A stretch of 64,000 nt of DNA from Acinetobacter sp. XS-4 (GCF_023920705.1 NZ_CP094657.1:3100001-3164000), one strand, 5' to 3'. Shown: positions 54,590 to 62,629, counted from the first letter of the stretch. The notes: generated by a model not told the origin, from the letters alone. Numbers and translations are program-made.

Positions 54590-55801
54590 TTACGGTTTTA
54601 ACTTCATGACATTAAATTCAGAATCTGCTAACAGGTTTGGATCTAAAATGGTGTTGGCTTGCATCCAACGCTTTGCCAGTTTGACCAGTTTAGAATCATT
54701 AACGGCAATCATGTTGAGCAAACGATTTTCATGGTCCAGATATAAATAGCTCACCTGATCTTCACCACCTTGGCGAATCACCACTTCTTTGGTTTTTTCA
54801 GGCTGATATGTTCCTAAAATCTGAATATTGAAGTGATATTGATCAGACCAAAGCCATGGAATATCACTATATTCAGTTTCAATTCCGAGCATCGACTTCG
54901 CTGTGGCAATTGCCTGATTTTGTGCATTTGCCCAAGACTGGATGCAGTAGCCCAAGCTCGGATGAATTGCGACATCGCCTGCGGCATAAATGTTTTGATC
55001 TGAAGTTTGCCCAAAGCAATTCACCACAATGCCATCTTTCACATCGAGACCAGCATGTACACCTAACTCTTTGGCAATTTCAGCACCCGCACCTACCACA
55101 ACACAGTCAAATAACTGACTATTTTGAGGGTGGTTTACCACTTCAACTTTTTTATCTGGAGCTTCAACCAAATGAAGGCTCTTGCTGTCTAAATGAATTT
55201 GTGTACCTTGAGTCTCATGCATATTTTTTAAAAATGCAGAGACTTCAGGACTCACACTTCTTGCACATAAACGGTCGCCATATTCAAAAATATGAACTTC
55301 TTTACCTTGCTTACGTGCAGTTGCAGCAATTTCAAGACCAATCCATCCGCCGCCAATCACAGCAACATTCTTTGCATTCTTTAAAATTTTAGCCAAGCGT
55401 TCACAGTCATAGACATTACGTAAGGTCACAACATTTGGAATGAACTGCCATGTATTCACTGGCACACGTGCACGACTTCCAGTTGCAATCAGTAATTTGT
55501 CATAGGGCAAAACCTGACCACTTTCGAGATGAACCTGTTTTTGTTCACGGTCGACTTTTGTCGCAATTTCCGGCTTGTGCCAGTGAATATTGAATTCTTG
55601 AACTTGCTCAGGAGAAAACAGATTCAAACTTTCATAAGTTGCTTCTTTTGAAAGTACTTGCTTAGACAGTGGCGGACGCTCATAAAACACTTGATTTTCA
55701 TTTGAAACCACGTGAATTTCGCCAATATAACCATTTTGACGTAAGGTACTTACTGCCCAACCCGCTGCCTGTCCGGCACCTACAATTACGATCTTTTCCA
55801 T
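54590..55801 (-). CDS. Ferredoxin reductase of the Rieske oxygenase system
   Basis: A 403-residue FAD-dependent reductase. The FAD motif is VIVGAGQAAGWAVS at the N-terminus. The NADH motif is VIGGGWIGLEIAATA near 148. YAAGDVAIHP is near 271. The family (BphA4/TodA/CamA type) passes electrons from NADH to a Rieske or plant-type ferredoxin. The Rieske ferredoxin in the same operon is the obvious partner. The ATG at 55801 is eight bases after AAGGA; another ATG two codons earlier is too close to it. Confidence 0.92.
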   Translation of the reverse strand: MEKIVIVGAGQAAGWAVSTLRQNGYIGEIHVVSNENQVFYERPPLSKQVLSKEATYESLNLFSPEQVQEFNIHWHKPEIATKVDREQKQVHLESGQVLPYDKLLIATGSRARVPVNTWQFIPNVVTLRNVYDCERLAKILKNAKNVAVIGGGWIGLEIAATARKQGKEVHIFEYGDRLCARSVSPEVSAFLKNMHETQGTQIHLDSKSLHLVEAPDKKVEVVNHPQNSQLFDCVVVGAGAEIAKELGVHAGLDVKDGIVVNCFGQTSDQNIYAAGDVAIHPSLGYCIQSWANAQNQAIATAKSMLGIETEYSDIPWLWSDQYHFNIQILGTYQPEKTKEVVIRQGGEDQVSYLYLDHENRLLNMIAVNDSKLVKLAKRWMQANTILDPNLLADSEFNVMKLKP

Positions 55802-55829
55802 AGCCATCTTCCTTGTTCAGCAATACCTG

Positions 55830-56759
55830 TTAAACAGGCTTCACCTGACGGCGAGTTGTGTCATCAAGACCACCTTCAATCGCCCATTCGGTGAAAAGCT
55901 CTAGACGATGTTCTTCCACGCGTGGCTGCCATTCTTCTGTCAAATAGTCATCGTTGGTGTAATATTCAAATGCACCACCCAATGGTGAGTTGACGTACCA
56001 GAAATAAGCAGAAGAAATTGGGTGACGTCCCGGCCCAATAAAGGTTGACCATTCCGAACGATTCATATTTAAACCGCCCCCAATCACCTCGTGAATATCA
56101 CGTACTACAAACGCAACATGATTTAAGCCAGCAGGTTTATTTGGAACACTGAGCAAGAATAAATCATGGTGATAACCTTCACCGCGACAACGTAAGAATG
56201 CACCGCGATTTTTATAGGCATCCGATAAATGAAAGCTTACTTTTTCAATATAGAAGTTTTCAGTTGTTGCCAAATCTGGTGTAAAGAACACCACATGTCC
56301 AATCGCAACAGGCTGACCTTTTTCATAGACAGGACTTGCTGCATTAACACGTTGAATGTTGCCATATTGGTTAATGCCTTGCGTTTTGAGTTCAGACACA
56401 TCTTTAACAAAGCTTTGTTCAAAACGAATGGTCATGCCATTTGGGTCAAGACACTGAACTGTATTTTCAGAACGTTTAAAACCTTCTACATCAGCCAAAC
56501 GAGCTGCCAAGTCTTCAAGGTCTTGAGCACTATCAACGCCCCAAGTCACTTCACGTAAAGTTGAACCTTGTTCAATTGCAGCGGGCAAACGCGCATCATC
56601 ACAATTAAATAGATAAATCTTGCTGCCATTTTGAGTTTGGTAAAGATCTGTACCTTCAATATCCGAAGTACTTTTGCTTAAACCAAAATCTGCTAAAAAC
56701 TTGTTTGAAGCGGCTCTATCTTCAACTCCAAACTTTAAAATCTCGATCCCTGTAATCAT
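55830..56759 (-). CDS. Extradiol ring-cleavage dioxygenase, VOC fold
   Basis: A 309-residue type I extradiol dioxygenase. It has two VOC domains (about 1-120 and 148-280). The iron ligands are all present: H155 in AIGHVVFF, H214 in GLNHVAFV, and E265 in GGAFEYYTND. The length and ligand spacing match 2,3-dihydroxybiphenyl 1,2-dioxygenase and catechol 2,3-dioxygenase types. It cleaves a catechol next to the two hydroxyls. In the operon it would follow the dehydrogenase at 56771. The catechol it uses is unknown. Confidence 0.9.
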   Translation of the reverse strand: MITGIEILKFGVEDRAASNKFLADFGLSKSTSDIEGTDLYQTQNGSKIYLFNCDDARLPAAIEQGSTLREVTWGVDSAQDLEDLAARLADVEGFKRSENTVQCLDPNGMTIRFEQSFVKDVSELKTQGINQYGNIQRVNAASPVYEKGQPVAIGHVVFFTPDLATTENFYIEKVSFHLSDAYKNRGAFLRCRGEGYHHDLFLLSVPNKPAGLNHVAFVVRDIHEVIGGGLNMNRSEWSTFIGPGRHPISSAYFWYVNSPLGGAFEYYTNDDYLTEEWQPRVEEHRLELFTEWAIEGGLDDTTRRQVKPV

Positions 56760-56770
56760 TTGACCACTCC

Positions 56771-57535
56771 TTAGTTAAAGACAAAACCGCCATTGACCGG
56801 AATATTTTGACCTGTCACAAAAGAGGACAAATCCGACAGTAGATACAATGCTGTTCCATTTAAATCTTGTGGAAGTTGCTGACGTTGAATCGCTCTTCCG
56901 TTGACATATAAATCATGACGTTCTTGAGGTACATACTCGGTTGCTTCAACCAGAGTTAACCCTGGAGACAACGTGTTTACGCAAATATTGGACTGCCCCA
57001 ACTCTCTTGCCATTGAACGCGTCATGGCAACGATTGCACCTTTACTCGCAACATAAGCCATCAGGTTCGGTGCGCCCCAAAGTGCTGTATCAGAAGCAAC
57101 ATTAATAATTTTGCCGGCAGCCGATTGCTTTAAATGGGGAACGCATGTCTTACTGATGAGCCATGTACCTTTCACATTAATATTCATGACCCGATCCCAA
57201 AGTTCAGGATCGTAATCAATCATATTTTTTCCACCGACATTGGTTGCCAGTGCCGCACAGTTCACAAGGCCATCTAGTCCTTGTAATACTTCCACGCTTT
57301 TTGTAACCGCATTTTCAATAGAGTCTGCATTGGCAAGGTCAACAGTAACAGCATGAACGTTTAACCCTTGTTTCTGTAACGCTTGTGCTTCTTGTTGCAC
57401 CAAGTCAGATAGAATATCTGCCATCACAACTTCAGCACCTGCCTCAGCAATGGCTTGAGCGAAATCTCGGCCTAAACCACGTGCAGCACCAGTCACTAAA
57501 ACTTTTTTGCCTTGCAGCAACGCTACATTAGCCAT
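56771..57535 (-). CDS. SDR dehydrogenase, candidate cis-diol dehydrogenase
   Basis: A 254-residue classical SDR. TGAARGLGRDFA is the cofactor motif, VNCAALATN replaces the usual NNAG, and the active site is intact with Ser in NVASDTA and Tyr/Lys in YVASKGA. Asp in VVMADILSD suggests NAD(H). The ATG at 57535 follows AGGA by eight bases and overlaps the end of the oxygenase gene by eight bases, so translation is coupled. A dehydrogenase encoded directly after a Rieske oxygenase gene normally rearomatises the cis-dihydrodiol; this role is inferred. Confidence 0.88.
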   Translation of the reverse strand: MANVALLQGKKVLVTGAARGLGRDFAQAIAEAGAEVVMADILSDLVQQEAQALQKQGLNVHAVTVDLANADSIENAVTKSVEVLQGLDGLVNCAALATNVGGKNMIDYDPELWDRVMNINVKGTWLISKTCVPHLKQSAAGKIINVASDTALWGAPNLMAYVASKGAIVAMTRSMARELGQSNICVNTLSPGLTLVEATEYVPQERHDLYVNGRAIQRQQLPQDLNGTALYLLSDLSSFVTGQNIPVNGGFVFN

Positions 57536-58595
57536 GAGCTTCTTCCTGCATCTCGATACGGTTTGATGCATTTAGCGCAGCAATTTTCTTTAATTGCTTC
57601 TCAGCTTCTTTTTTCATTAAACGGCGTAAACGAGCAAGGCCAACATCGTGTTGATAGAGGAACTCTTTTTCACGTGCATTTGGTGCAAGGTTTTCTAAAA
57701 TAATTCGGTCTTGTTCCAATACGTCCCAATGCAACTGCTCTAAATGATTGCGATATAAGAAGCGCCATACATTACGTTGCCAGCCGTTTACCTTACGACA
57801 ACGCCAGAAAAATACGCGAGTATTGTTAGCATCAATTGGAGTTGCATAACCCACAATCCAGAATTCACCACCTGGACCAAATTGTTTACGATATGGAATT
57901 GAAAGACGTAACCAACTTGCACCTGTTGAACCATATTCGACCCAGTCGAAGTTCACACCTGTTTGGCCTTCTTTTTCAAAAACGAAGCCATTATCGGTTG
58001 TGCGGTGCTTCATCTCTGCGGTACGTTCACCATCTGCCATAGAATGTGAAGTACAGTGTAAATAGGTCCCATGCATTGGGTCCATCACGTTATCAATGGC
58101 GTATTGATGGTTTACTTTCCAATCTGCTTGGCAAAGAAATGCGCTCCACTCTTCGCTTGCAAGTTGCTCTGGAAACTCAAGCTGTTTTGGCTGTTCATTT
58201 GCATCAATACCAAACCAAATAAAGATTGCGCCATGTTGCTCAATTACCGGATAATTCTTTAAACATTTAGTTCCAGTCATTGGACATTCATGAACGGCTG
58301 GCACATCAGCAACCACACCATCAGCACGAACTTCAACACCGTGATACCAGCAAGCAACTCGGTCACCCAAGTTCCAACCAAGGGAAAGACGAGCACCGCG
58401 GTGCGGACAGCGATCTTCAAGCGCATGAACCTGACCTTCGGCATCACGCCAAACCACAATGTTTTCACCTAAACGAGTAATTCCAACTGGATTAGCAGCG
58501 ACTTCCCAACTTGCTAAAACCGGATGCCATTGGTCGCGTAAACCAAGTTCTAAATATTCTTCAGCACTTTGTGAAGTTGATACGATTGCGTTCAT
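57528..58595 (-). CDS. Rieske non-heme iron oxygenase, alpha subunit
   Basis: A 355-residue oxygenase. The Rieske [2Fe-2S] ligands are C63, H65, C82 and H85 (CPHRGARL, then CWYHG). The bridging Asp and mononuclear iron ligands are D172, H175 and H180 in DNVMDPMHGTYLH. No beta-subunit gene is nearby, so it should be an alpha-only trimer, as in phenoxybenzoate dioxygenase or O-/N-demethylating oxygenases. It adds O2 to an aromatic or cyclic substrate, or demethylates it. The operon supplies a separate ferredoxin and reductase, making a three-component system. Confidence 0.93.
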   Translation of the reverse strand: MNAIVSTSQSAEEYLELGLRDQWHPVLASWEVAANPVGITRLGENIVVWRDAEGQVHALEDRCPHRGARLSLGWNLGDRVACWYHGVEVRADGVVADVPAVHECPMTGTKCLKNYPVIEQHGAIFIWFGIDANEQPKQLEFPEQLASEEWSAFLCQADWKVNHQYAIDNVMDPMHGTYLHCTSHSMADGERTAEMKHRTTDNGFVFEKEGQTGVNFDWVEYGSTGASWLRLSIPYRKQFGPGGEFWIVGYATPIDANNTRVFFWRCRKVNGWQRNVWRFLYRNHLEQLHWDVLEQDRIILENLAPNAREKEFLYQHDVGLARLRRLMKKEAEKQLKKIAALNASNRIEMQEEAHG

Positions 58596-58611
58596 TTTAT
58601 TCTTCCCTGAC

Positions 58612-58911
58612 TCAATAACCTAAACGTTGCATTTCTTCTGTAAAGCTTGCAGAAGTCCACTCATCACCAGATTCACCACGGAAACCTTGCTGATTAAGTG
58701 CAGAAACAACATGATCTAATTCTGTTGCGCCCGCAGAAAATGCCTGAATCAAGTTCTTTACAAAATCTTGTTCATAGAGAGTCGGTTCTTTATAACGTGT
58801 TTGCCAAACCAACAATTCAGATCGGCCTGGAACTTGAATATTGTTGATGCCTGCTTCAGTTGATGGCGTTGCATGAATCCAGCTTGCCAACTTTTCATTA
58901 AATGTCTTCAT
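58612..58911 (-). CDS. Small protein of the Rieske operon, 99 aa
   Basis: I do not know a function. It is a soluble, acidic chain. The N-terminal half has PSTEAGINNIQVPGRSELLVWQTRY, and the C-terminal half (about 45-99) is helical with a helix-turn-helix-like look (NLIQAFSAGATELDHVVSALNQQGFRG, then EWTSASFTEEMQRLGY). That part resembles the recombinase-like helix-turn-helix segment seen in some small proteins, but without an enzyme domain. The gene sits between ferredoxin and oxygenase with gaps of 16-27 bases. An accessory or assembly role, or small-molecule binding, is possible. Confidence 0.75.
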   Translation of the reverse strand: MKTFNEKLASWIHATPSTEAGINNIQVPGRSELLVWQTRYKEPTLYEQDFVKNLIQAFSAGATELDHVVSALNQQGFRGESGDEWTSASFTEEMQRLGY

Positions 58912-58938
58912 TGTTCTGCTTCCTTGTACATGAGAGGA

Positions 58939-59244
58939 CTAGAGTTGAATTTGAATATCCTGTCCTTCAACACGAACTGGGTAAGTACATAGGTTTCTAC
59001 ACCCGGGTCCACTTTTGAGCTCACCTGTCTGAATGTCAAAAATTGCTTCGTGCAATGGACATTCAACAGTTTGATCTTCGATAAATCCTTCGGTTAATAA
59101 GGCATACGCATGAGGGCAAACATTTTCGATAGCAAAGTAATTTTCATCGACAAAAAATACGCCTATTTTCTTTCCTTCAATTTCGATGGCTTTCGGCTCA
59201 TCTTCGCTAATGTCACCCTGCTGACAAACTGAGATCCAACTCAT
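58939..59244 (-). CDS. Rieske-type ferredoxin
   Basis: A 101-residue ferredoxin with a Rieske [2Fe-2S] site: Cys and His in VCPHAYALL and the second Cys/His pair in CPLHEAIFD. It passes electrons from the FAD reductase (54.6-55.8 kb) to the oxygenase (57.5-58.6 kb). The ATG at 59244 lies eight bases after GAGGA and is preferred to the ATG five codons upstream. It is the first gene of the 13-gene operon; the promoter lies about 55 bases upstream. Confidence 0.92.
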   Translation of the reverse strand: MSWISVCQQGDISEDEPKAIEIEGKKIGVFFVDENYFAIENVCPHAYALLTEGFIEDQTVECPLHEAIFDIQTGELKSGPGCRNLCTYPVRVEGQDIQIQL

Positions 59245-59261
59245 ACCTTGCGTCCTCATTT

Positions 59262-59299
59262 TGTTTTATATACAAAACATAATTTGATTTTCAAAACAT
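59262..59299 (-). promoter_or_regulatory. Candidate IclR operator, three related repeats
   Basis: TGTTTT-ATATAC-AAAACA (59262-59279) is an inverted repeat with six-base arms. A second copy of CAAAACAT lies at 59292-59299, exactly 19 bases from the first at 59273-59280, as a direct repeat. A palindrome plus one direct repeat is the operator layout known for the Acinetobacter IclR proteins PcaU and PobR. The sites lie between the operon start and its first gene. Confidence 0.6.
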
Positions 59300-59305
59300 G
59301 AGCTA

Positions 59306-59335
59306 AGCATAATCTGCTTGATCATTTTTTGTCAA
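59306..59335 (-). promoter_or_regulatory. Sigma-70 promoter of the Rieske operon
   Basis: On the minus strand TTGACA (59335-59330) and TATGCT (59311-59306) are 18 bases apart. The -35 is perfect and the -10 matches four of six. The message would start near 59299, just at the edge of the candidate operator. Confidence 0.6.
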
Positions 59336-59389
59336 AGTAAAAATAAATATAAAATTCATAGATTTGATTAATTTTAAATATTTTGTTAC

Positions 59390-59405
59390 GTTTCAAACAA
59401 GAAAC
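59390..59405. promoter_or_regulatory. Second inverted repeat in the IclR/Rieske divergent region
   Basis: GTTTC, AAACAA, GAAAC (arms 59390-59394 and 59401-59405). It resembles the T/A-rich dyad near the operon and lies between the two divergent genes, about 110 bases before the regulator. It could be an autoregulatory site. Confidence 0.4.
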
Positions 59406-59516
59406 AAAGTTTTAAATATAAAAATTGTTTTATGCATTTTTAACAATTACAATAGTTATAAAATAAAGCAGCATGCCCCAAATTGAATCATGTTTTATTT
59501 ATAGGAAAATGAACGA

Positions 59517-60329
59517 ATGAGCATAGCAATTGAAGAAGATTCGCAAGAATCGGAAACAACAAAAAATGATGATCGATATTTAGTACCCGGACTTGTACGG
59601 GGTTTAGCTATCTTGCAAGCATTTAACCAACAAGCGCAAGAAATGACCATTACAGAAATTGCTGAAATTTTAGAAGTGAACCGTTCTAGTGCATTTCGTC
59701 TGATCTATACACTCGAATCTTGTGGCTATTTAAGAAAAGCATCTCAAAAAACTTATGCACTCGATTCAAAAGTCATGGAACTTGGTTTTAATAGTTTATC
59801 TAAACTTTCATTACTCGATTTATCGACACCATTAATGAAAGAACTACGTGACCAAACTAAACTTGCCGTACACCTTTCTATTTTAGAAGGCACGCACATT
59901 GTTTTTGTAAATAACATTCAGTCGATGGGAACCTTCACAAGCAACATTAGCTTAGGAACTCGCTGGCCTGCCCATGCAACTGTCATTGGTCAAATGTTAT
60001 TGTCCGATTTACCTGAAACTGAAGTACGTCAGCGTTACCGTAACTTTGATGATTGGGATAGTTTTTCTGAACTGACTCCAACCAATTTAAAAAACTTATT
60101 ACAAAGATTAGTGTATGTAAAAACCCAAAAAACCATGGTGAGCTGGGGTCATTACAATCATGATATGGCAGCCTGTGCGGCACCTATTTTTAAACAGTCC
60201 AATGGTAAAATGGTGGCTGTTATTTCAGTGAGTTGCCCAATTACAACTTACGATGAAAGAACATTTAAAGAGGATATCGCAAGCCTCGTTATTGAAACAG
60301 CAAATAAAATTTCAAAATTTATTTATTAA
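59517..60329 (+). CDS. IclR-family transcriptional regulator of the Rieske operon
   Basis: A 270-residue IclR regulator. The N-terminal winged helix-turn-helix covers about 20-80 (VRGLAILQAFN, then MTITEIAEILEVNRSSAFRLIYTLE). The effector domain follows to the end, with HLSILEGTHIVFVNNIQ, TRWPAHATVIGQMLL and AACAAPIFKQSNGKMVAVISVSCP typical of the family. It faces the 13-gene operon, so it is its likely regulator. The ATG is ten bases after AGGA; a three-codon reading frame (Met-Asn-Glu) ends across this ATG. Known relatives PcaU and PobR activate aromatic pathways. Confidence 0.9.
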   Translation: MSIAIEEDSQESETTKNDDRYLVPGLVRGLAILQAFNQQAQEMTITEIAEILEVNRSSAFRLIYTLESCGYLRKASQKTYALDSKVMELGFNSLSKLSLLDLSTPLMKELRDQTKLAVHLSILEGTHIVFVNNIQSMGTFTSNISLGTRWPAHATVIGQMLLSDLPETEVRQRYRNFDDWDSFSELTPTNLKNLLQRLVYVKTQKTMVSWGHYNHDMAACAAPIFKQSNGKMVAVISVSCPITTYDERTFKEDIASLVIETANKISKFIY

Positions 60330-60330
60330 A

Positions 60331-60357
60331 AAAAAGCGACGTTAAGTCGCTTTTTTT
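60331..60357. terminator. Terminator after the IclR gene
   Basis: AAAAAGCGAC (60331-60340), loop GTTAA, GTCGC then seven T. It follows the IclR stop codon directly and faces the 99-residue protein gene from the other side. Confidence 0.88.
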
Positions 60358-60375
60358 GTGGTTTTATTTCTTAAA

Positions 60376-60675
60376 TTAAAAATTACACTTCAATACTTTT
60401 CCATTCATATCTTGAAAAATCAGTGCCGAAAAGCTTTCTTTAATATCAAATTTTAAATACTGCTGTTTAAATTGAACAACCGCATAAAACTCTTCAGCAC
60501 CGTCATCTAAACCAGTGGCAGAAATCTGGCTACCTTGTGGGAAATCTTTGAGCCATGCAGCATTATAAAAATCTGACACTGAACTAAATTCACAATACTG
60601 TTTTGGCTCTGCCATTATTTTTGCAGCGATTAGATCAAACTGTTGTTGTTTATAAACATCTAAGCTTAACAGCAT
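60376..60675 (-). CDS. Small hypothetical protein next to pnuC, 99 aa
   Basis: I do not recognise the family. It is soluble, with no signal or membrane segment, and starts MLLSLDVYKQQQFDLIAAK. Two Cys residues lie near position 28 and three from the end (VLKCNF). The ATG at 60675 follows GAGAG by five bases. It starts 14 bases after pnuC ends, so the two are co-transcribed and it may help NMN or NAD salvage. Confidence 0.62.
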   Translation of the reverse strand: MLLSLDVYKQQQFDLIAAKIMAEPKQYCEFSSVSDFYNAAWLKDFPQGSQISATGLDDGAEEFYAVVQFKQQYLKFDIKESFSALIFQDMNGKVLKCNF

Positions 60676-60689
60676 GATCACTCTCTAAA

Positions 60690-61271
60690 TTAAAGCTGGT
60701 TTGAGGCTAAAAGCTGTTTCTTTTTAACTTTTTCCCATTGATACCAACCATAAGCCGCCATCAAAACAAATGCTGCATACAAAGCAGCTGTTAAAAATAA
60801 ATCTTTATAGATAAACATGCCCACATAAATAATATCAACGAACACCCAAAGTACCCATGTTGCAATATGCTTACGACTGGTCCAATAAGTTGCGAGCAAA
60901 CTAAATGCTGCAAGCTGTGAGTCAAGCATCGGCACTGCTGCATCGGTAAAGTTTTTAAGAACTAAACCAAACAGTAAACCACCTACCGCAGCAATAATCA
61001 TTTGGATGATTGCGGTTTGAACTGCAATGGGTTCAATTCGAATGTCGTGATCTTGCTGTTTTCCTTTGAACCAATAGTAAAAGCCATAAAAATTTACGAC
61101 CATAAAAAAGAACTGCAAAATTGTTTCGCCATATAGCTTAAATTCGTAAAACAAATAGGCATATAAAACAAAGGCAAAGAAATTAAACAGCCAACACCAC
61201 ATATTACGGATGACGGTTAATCCGACTCCAATGAGACTAATTAAGACTGCAAAGATTTCTAGAGGTGACAT
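60690..61271 (-). CDS. pnuC: Nicotinamide riboside transporter
   Basis: A 193-residue membrane protein with about seven membrane segments. The family motifs are WCWLFNFFAFVLYAYLFYEF and VVNFYGFYYWFKG in the first half, and ATYWTSRKHIATWVLWVFVDI with MFIYKDLFLTAALYAAFV in the second. PnuC lets nicotinamide riboside diffuse in for NAD salvage, with trapping by a kinase. No kinase gene (nadR) is nearby. It starts the two-gene unit. Confidence 0.93.
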   Translation of the reverse strand: MSPLEIFAVLISLIGVGLTVIRNMWCWLFNFFAFVLYAYLFYEFKLYGETILQFFFMVVNFYGFYYWFKGKQQDHDIRIEPIAVQTAIIQMIIAAVGGLLFGLVLKNFTDAAVPMLDSQLAAFSLLATYWTSRKHIATWVLWVFVDIIYVGMFIYKDLFLTAALYAAFVLMAAYGWYQWEKVKKKQLLASNQL

Positions 61272-61445
61272 AAAAACAGCTGCTTATTGAGATCAATTTG
61301 ACGGGAATATTATGAGAAAAATATGAAGTTAAGCAAACTACTAATTTAATATAATCAAAAAATCTATGTTTCATACTTGAATATAATTTGTACTTTCCTA
61401 TTTCTATGCTATAAAAATAACATCTGTATTTTTAATATACTTATC

Positions 61446-61586
61446 ATGTTTTTATCTAAAGCCCAATGTTGTCTAGCGCGTCAATCATACGCCCCAGAGA
61501 TTAAGTTCTATGTGGTCAATTGGCGACGTCCTAATTTTGGACAATTTGGCGCTTTGGATATGAAAGTCGAGATATTTAATTTGTAA
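61446..61586 (+). CDS. Doubtful 46-aa reading frame
   Basis: The frame reads MFLSKAQCCLARQSYAPEI and goes on with a basic, aromatic-rich chain to VEIFNL. There is no ribosome site. A terminator 23 bases after the stop is the only support. It may instead mark a small RNA. Confidence 0.2.
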   Translation: MFLSKAQCCLARQSYAPEIKFYVVNWRRPNFGQFGALDMKVEIFNL

Positions 61587-61608
61587 TATATCCCCTGATT
61601 TTCATCAC

Positions 61609-61637
61609 AAGCCGCCATAAAACGCGGCTTTTTTTAT
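61609..61637 (+). terminator. Terminator before the EamA gene
   Basis: AAGCCGC (61609-61615), loop CATAAAAC, GCGGCTT (61624-61630), then five T. Since it lies between the doubtful 46-aa frame and the EamA gene, it ends a transcript that starts left of it. Confidence 0.78.
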
Positions 61638-61679
61638 GCCCTTTTAAAACACCAAAGTACAAAATTTCTGGAGCTTTAT

Positions 61680-62624
61680 ATGAAGCCATTATTTGAACAA
61701 CAGAGTATAGCCACCCCGCAGATTCAGCCGGCTGTAGCATTATCTTCATCTCCGACTCGCCTTGCTACAGCCGGCCAATTTGTTGCTGTCGTCATTATTT
61801 GGTCGCTTACTCCACTCGCGGCCGTCTGGACAGTACAAGAAATTCACTGGTCATGGGGATTATTTATTCGATTCAGTTTGGCGATTCCAATTGCTTTACT
61901 ATGTCTAAGGTTTTTCCGTTTAAAGCTCATCTTTACTAAAAAAGCTGTTTTAAGTTACTGTGCAGGAGCTATTGGCTTATTTGGTTCAATGGCCTTTTGC
62001 TACATGGGTGCAGATAAAGTCCCCTCTGCCATTATTTCAATTATTTACGGCACCTCTCCGTTGCTATCTGGACTGATTAGCTCCTTTTTATTAGGACGTG
62101 AACGTTTTTCAGTATGGCAATGGCTTGGACTCGGTATTGCTCTTGTCGGAATGAGTTTTACTTTAGGACTGTCTTCATCAGGTTTGCAGCTCAACCGCAT
62201 TGGTATTGTATTAGAACTGATCGCTATGCTGTTTTATGTCTTGTCGACGTTTGCCGTGAAATCTGTTGGAGCGCATATTCCACCCATTACACAAATGACA
62301 GGCGCTACCCTTGTCTCATGGGTCGGTTATATATGTTTGTTACCTTTCTTTTGGTCGCATCTTCCCACTGAATTTCCAAGCCTGAAAATTTCGCTAGCAG
62401 TACTCTACAGCGCGGTTTTTTCATCTGTACTTGCCATGATTTTTTATTATCAACTCATCAAGATACTACAACCGACGACTGTGCTACTTATTACCATTAT
62501 CACCCCAGTCTTAGCTACATTTTGGGGAACATGGTTTAACCATGAACAGCTCAGCTCACATCTTATTTTAGGTTTAACCCTGTTATGCATAGGGCTATTG
62601 ATGTATTCACGCCGTCCAACATAA
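61680..62624 (+). CDS. EamA/DMT-family transporter
   Basis: A 314-residue membrane protein with ten membrane segments in two EamA repeats. The first repeat is FVAVVIIWSLTPLAAVWTVQE and onward, with the loop MGADKVPSAIISIIYGTSPLL typical of the drug/metabolite transporter family. The second starts near 180 (ELIAMLFYVLSTFAV). GGAG six bases before the ATG fits. Members export amino acids, purines or other metabolites; the substrate is unknown. It starts about 45 bases after an unrelated terminator. Confidence 0.88.
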   Translation: MKPLFEQQSIATPQIQPAVALSSSPTRLATAGQFVAVVIIWSLTPLAAVWTVQEIHWSWGLFIRFSLAIPIALLCLRFFRLKLIFTKKAVLSYCAGAIGLFGSMAFCYMGADKVPSAIISIIYGTSPLLSGLISSFLLGRERFSVWQWLGLGIALVGMSFTLGLSSSGLQLNRIGIVLELIAMLFYVLSTFAVKSVGAHIPPITQMTGATLVSWVGYICLLPFFWSHLPTEFPSLKISLAVLYSAVFSSVLAMIFYYQLIKILQPTTVLLITIITPVLATFWGTWFNHEQLSSHLILGLTLLCIGLLMYSRRPT

Positions 62625-62629
62625 TATTT

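Larger units (their letters stand above)
61272..61679. other. 408-base region with a possible small transcript
   Basis: No strong gene. TATAAT hexamers lie at 61350-61355 and 61382-61387 but without matching -35 boxes. A 46-codon reading frame from ATG 61446 to 61586 (MFLSKAQCC start, ends VEIFNL) has normal amino-acid composition but no ribosome site. A good terminator at 61609-61635 follows it while the next gene starts only at 61680. That combination suggests a short independent transcript, coding or not. Confidence 0.45.

Noticed and set aside
54856..55392. 178-codon plus-strand frame rich in Leu, Gln, His and Ser
   Set aside because: It is the antisense of the ferredoxin reductase gene, and its composition reflects the complement of that gene.
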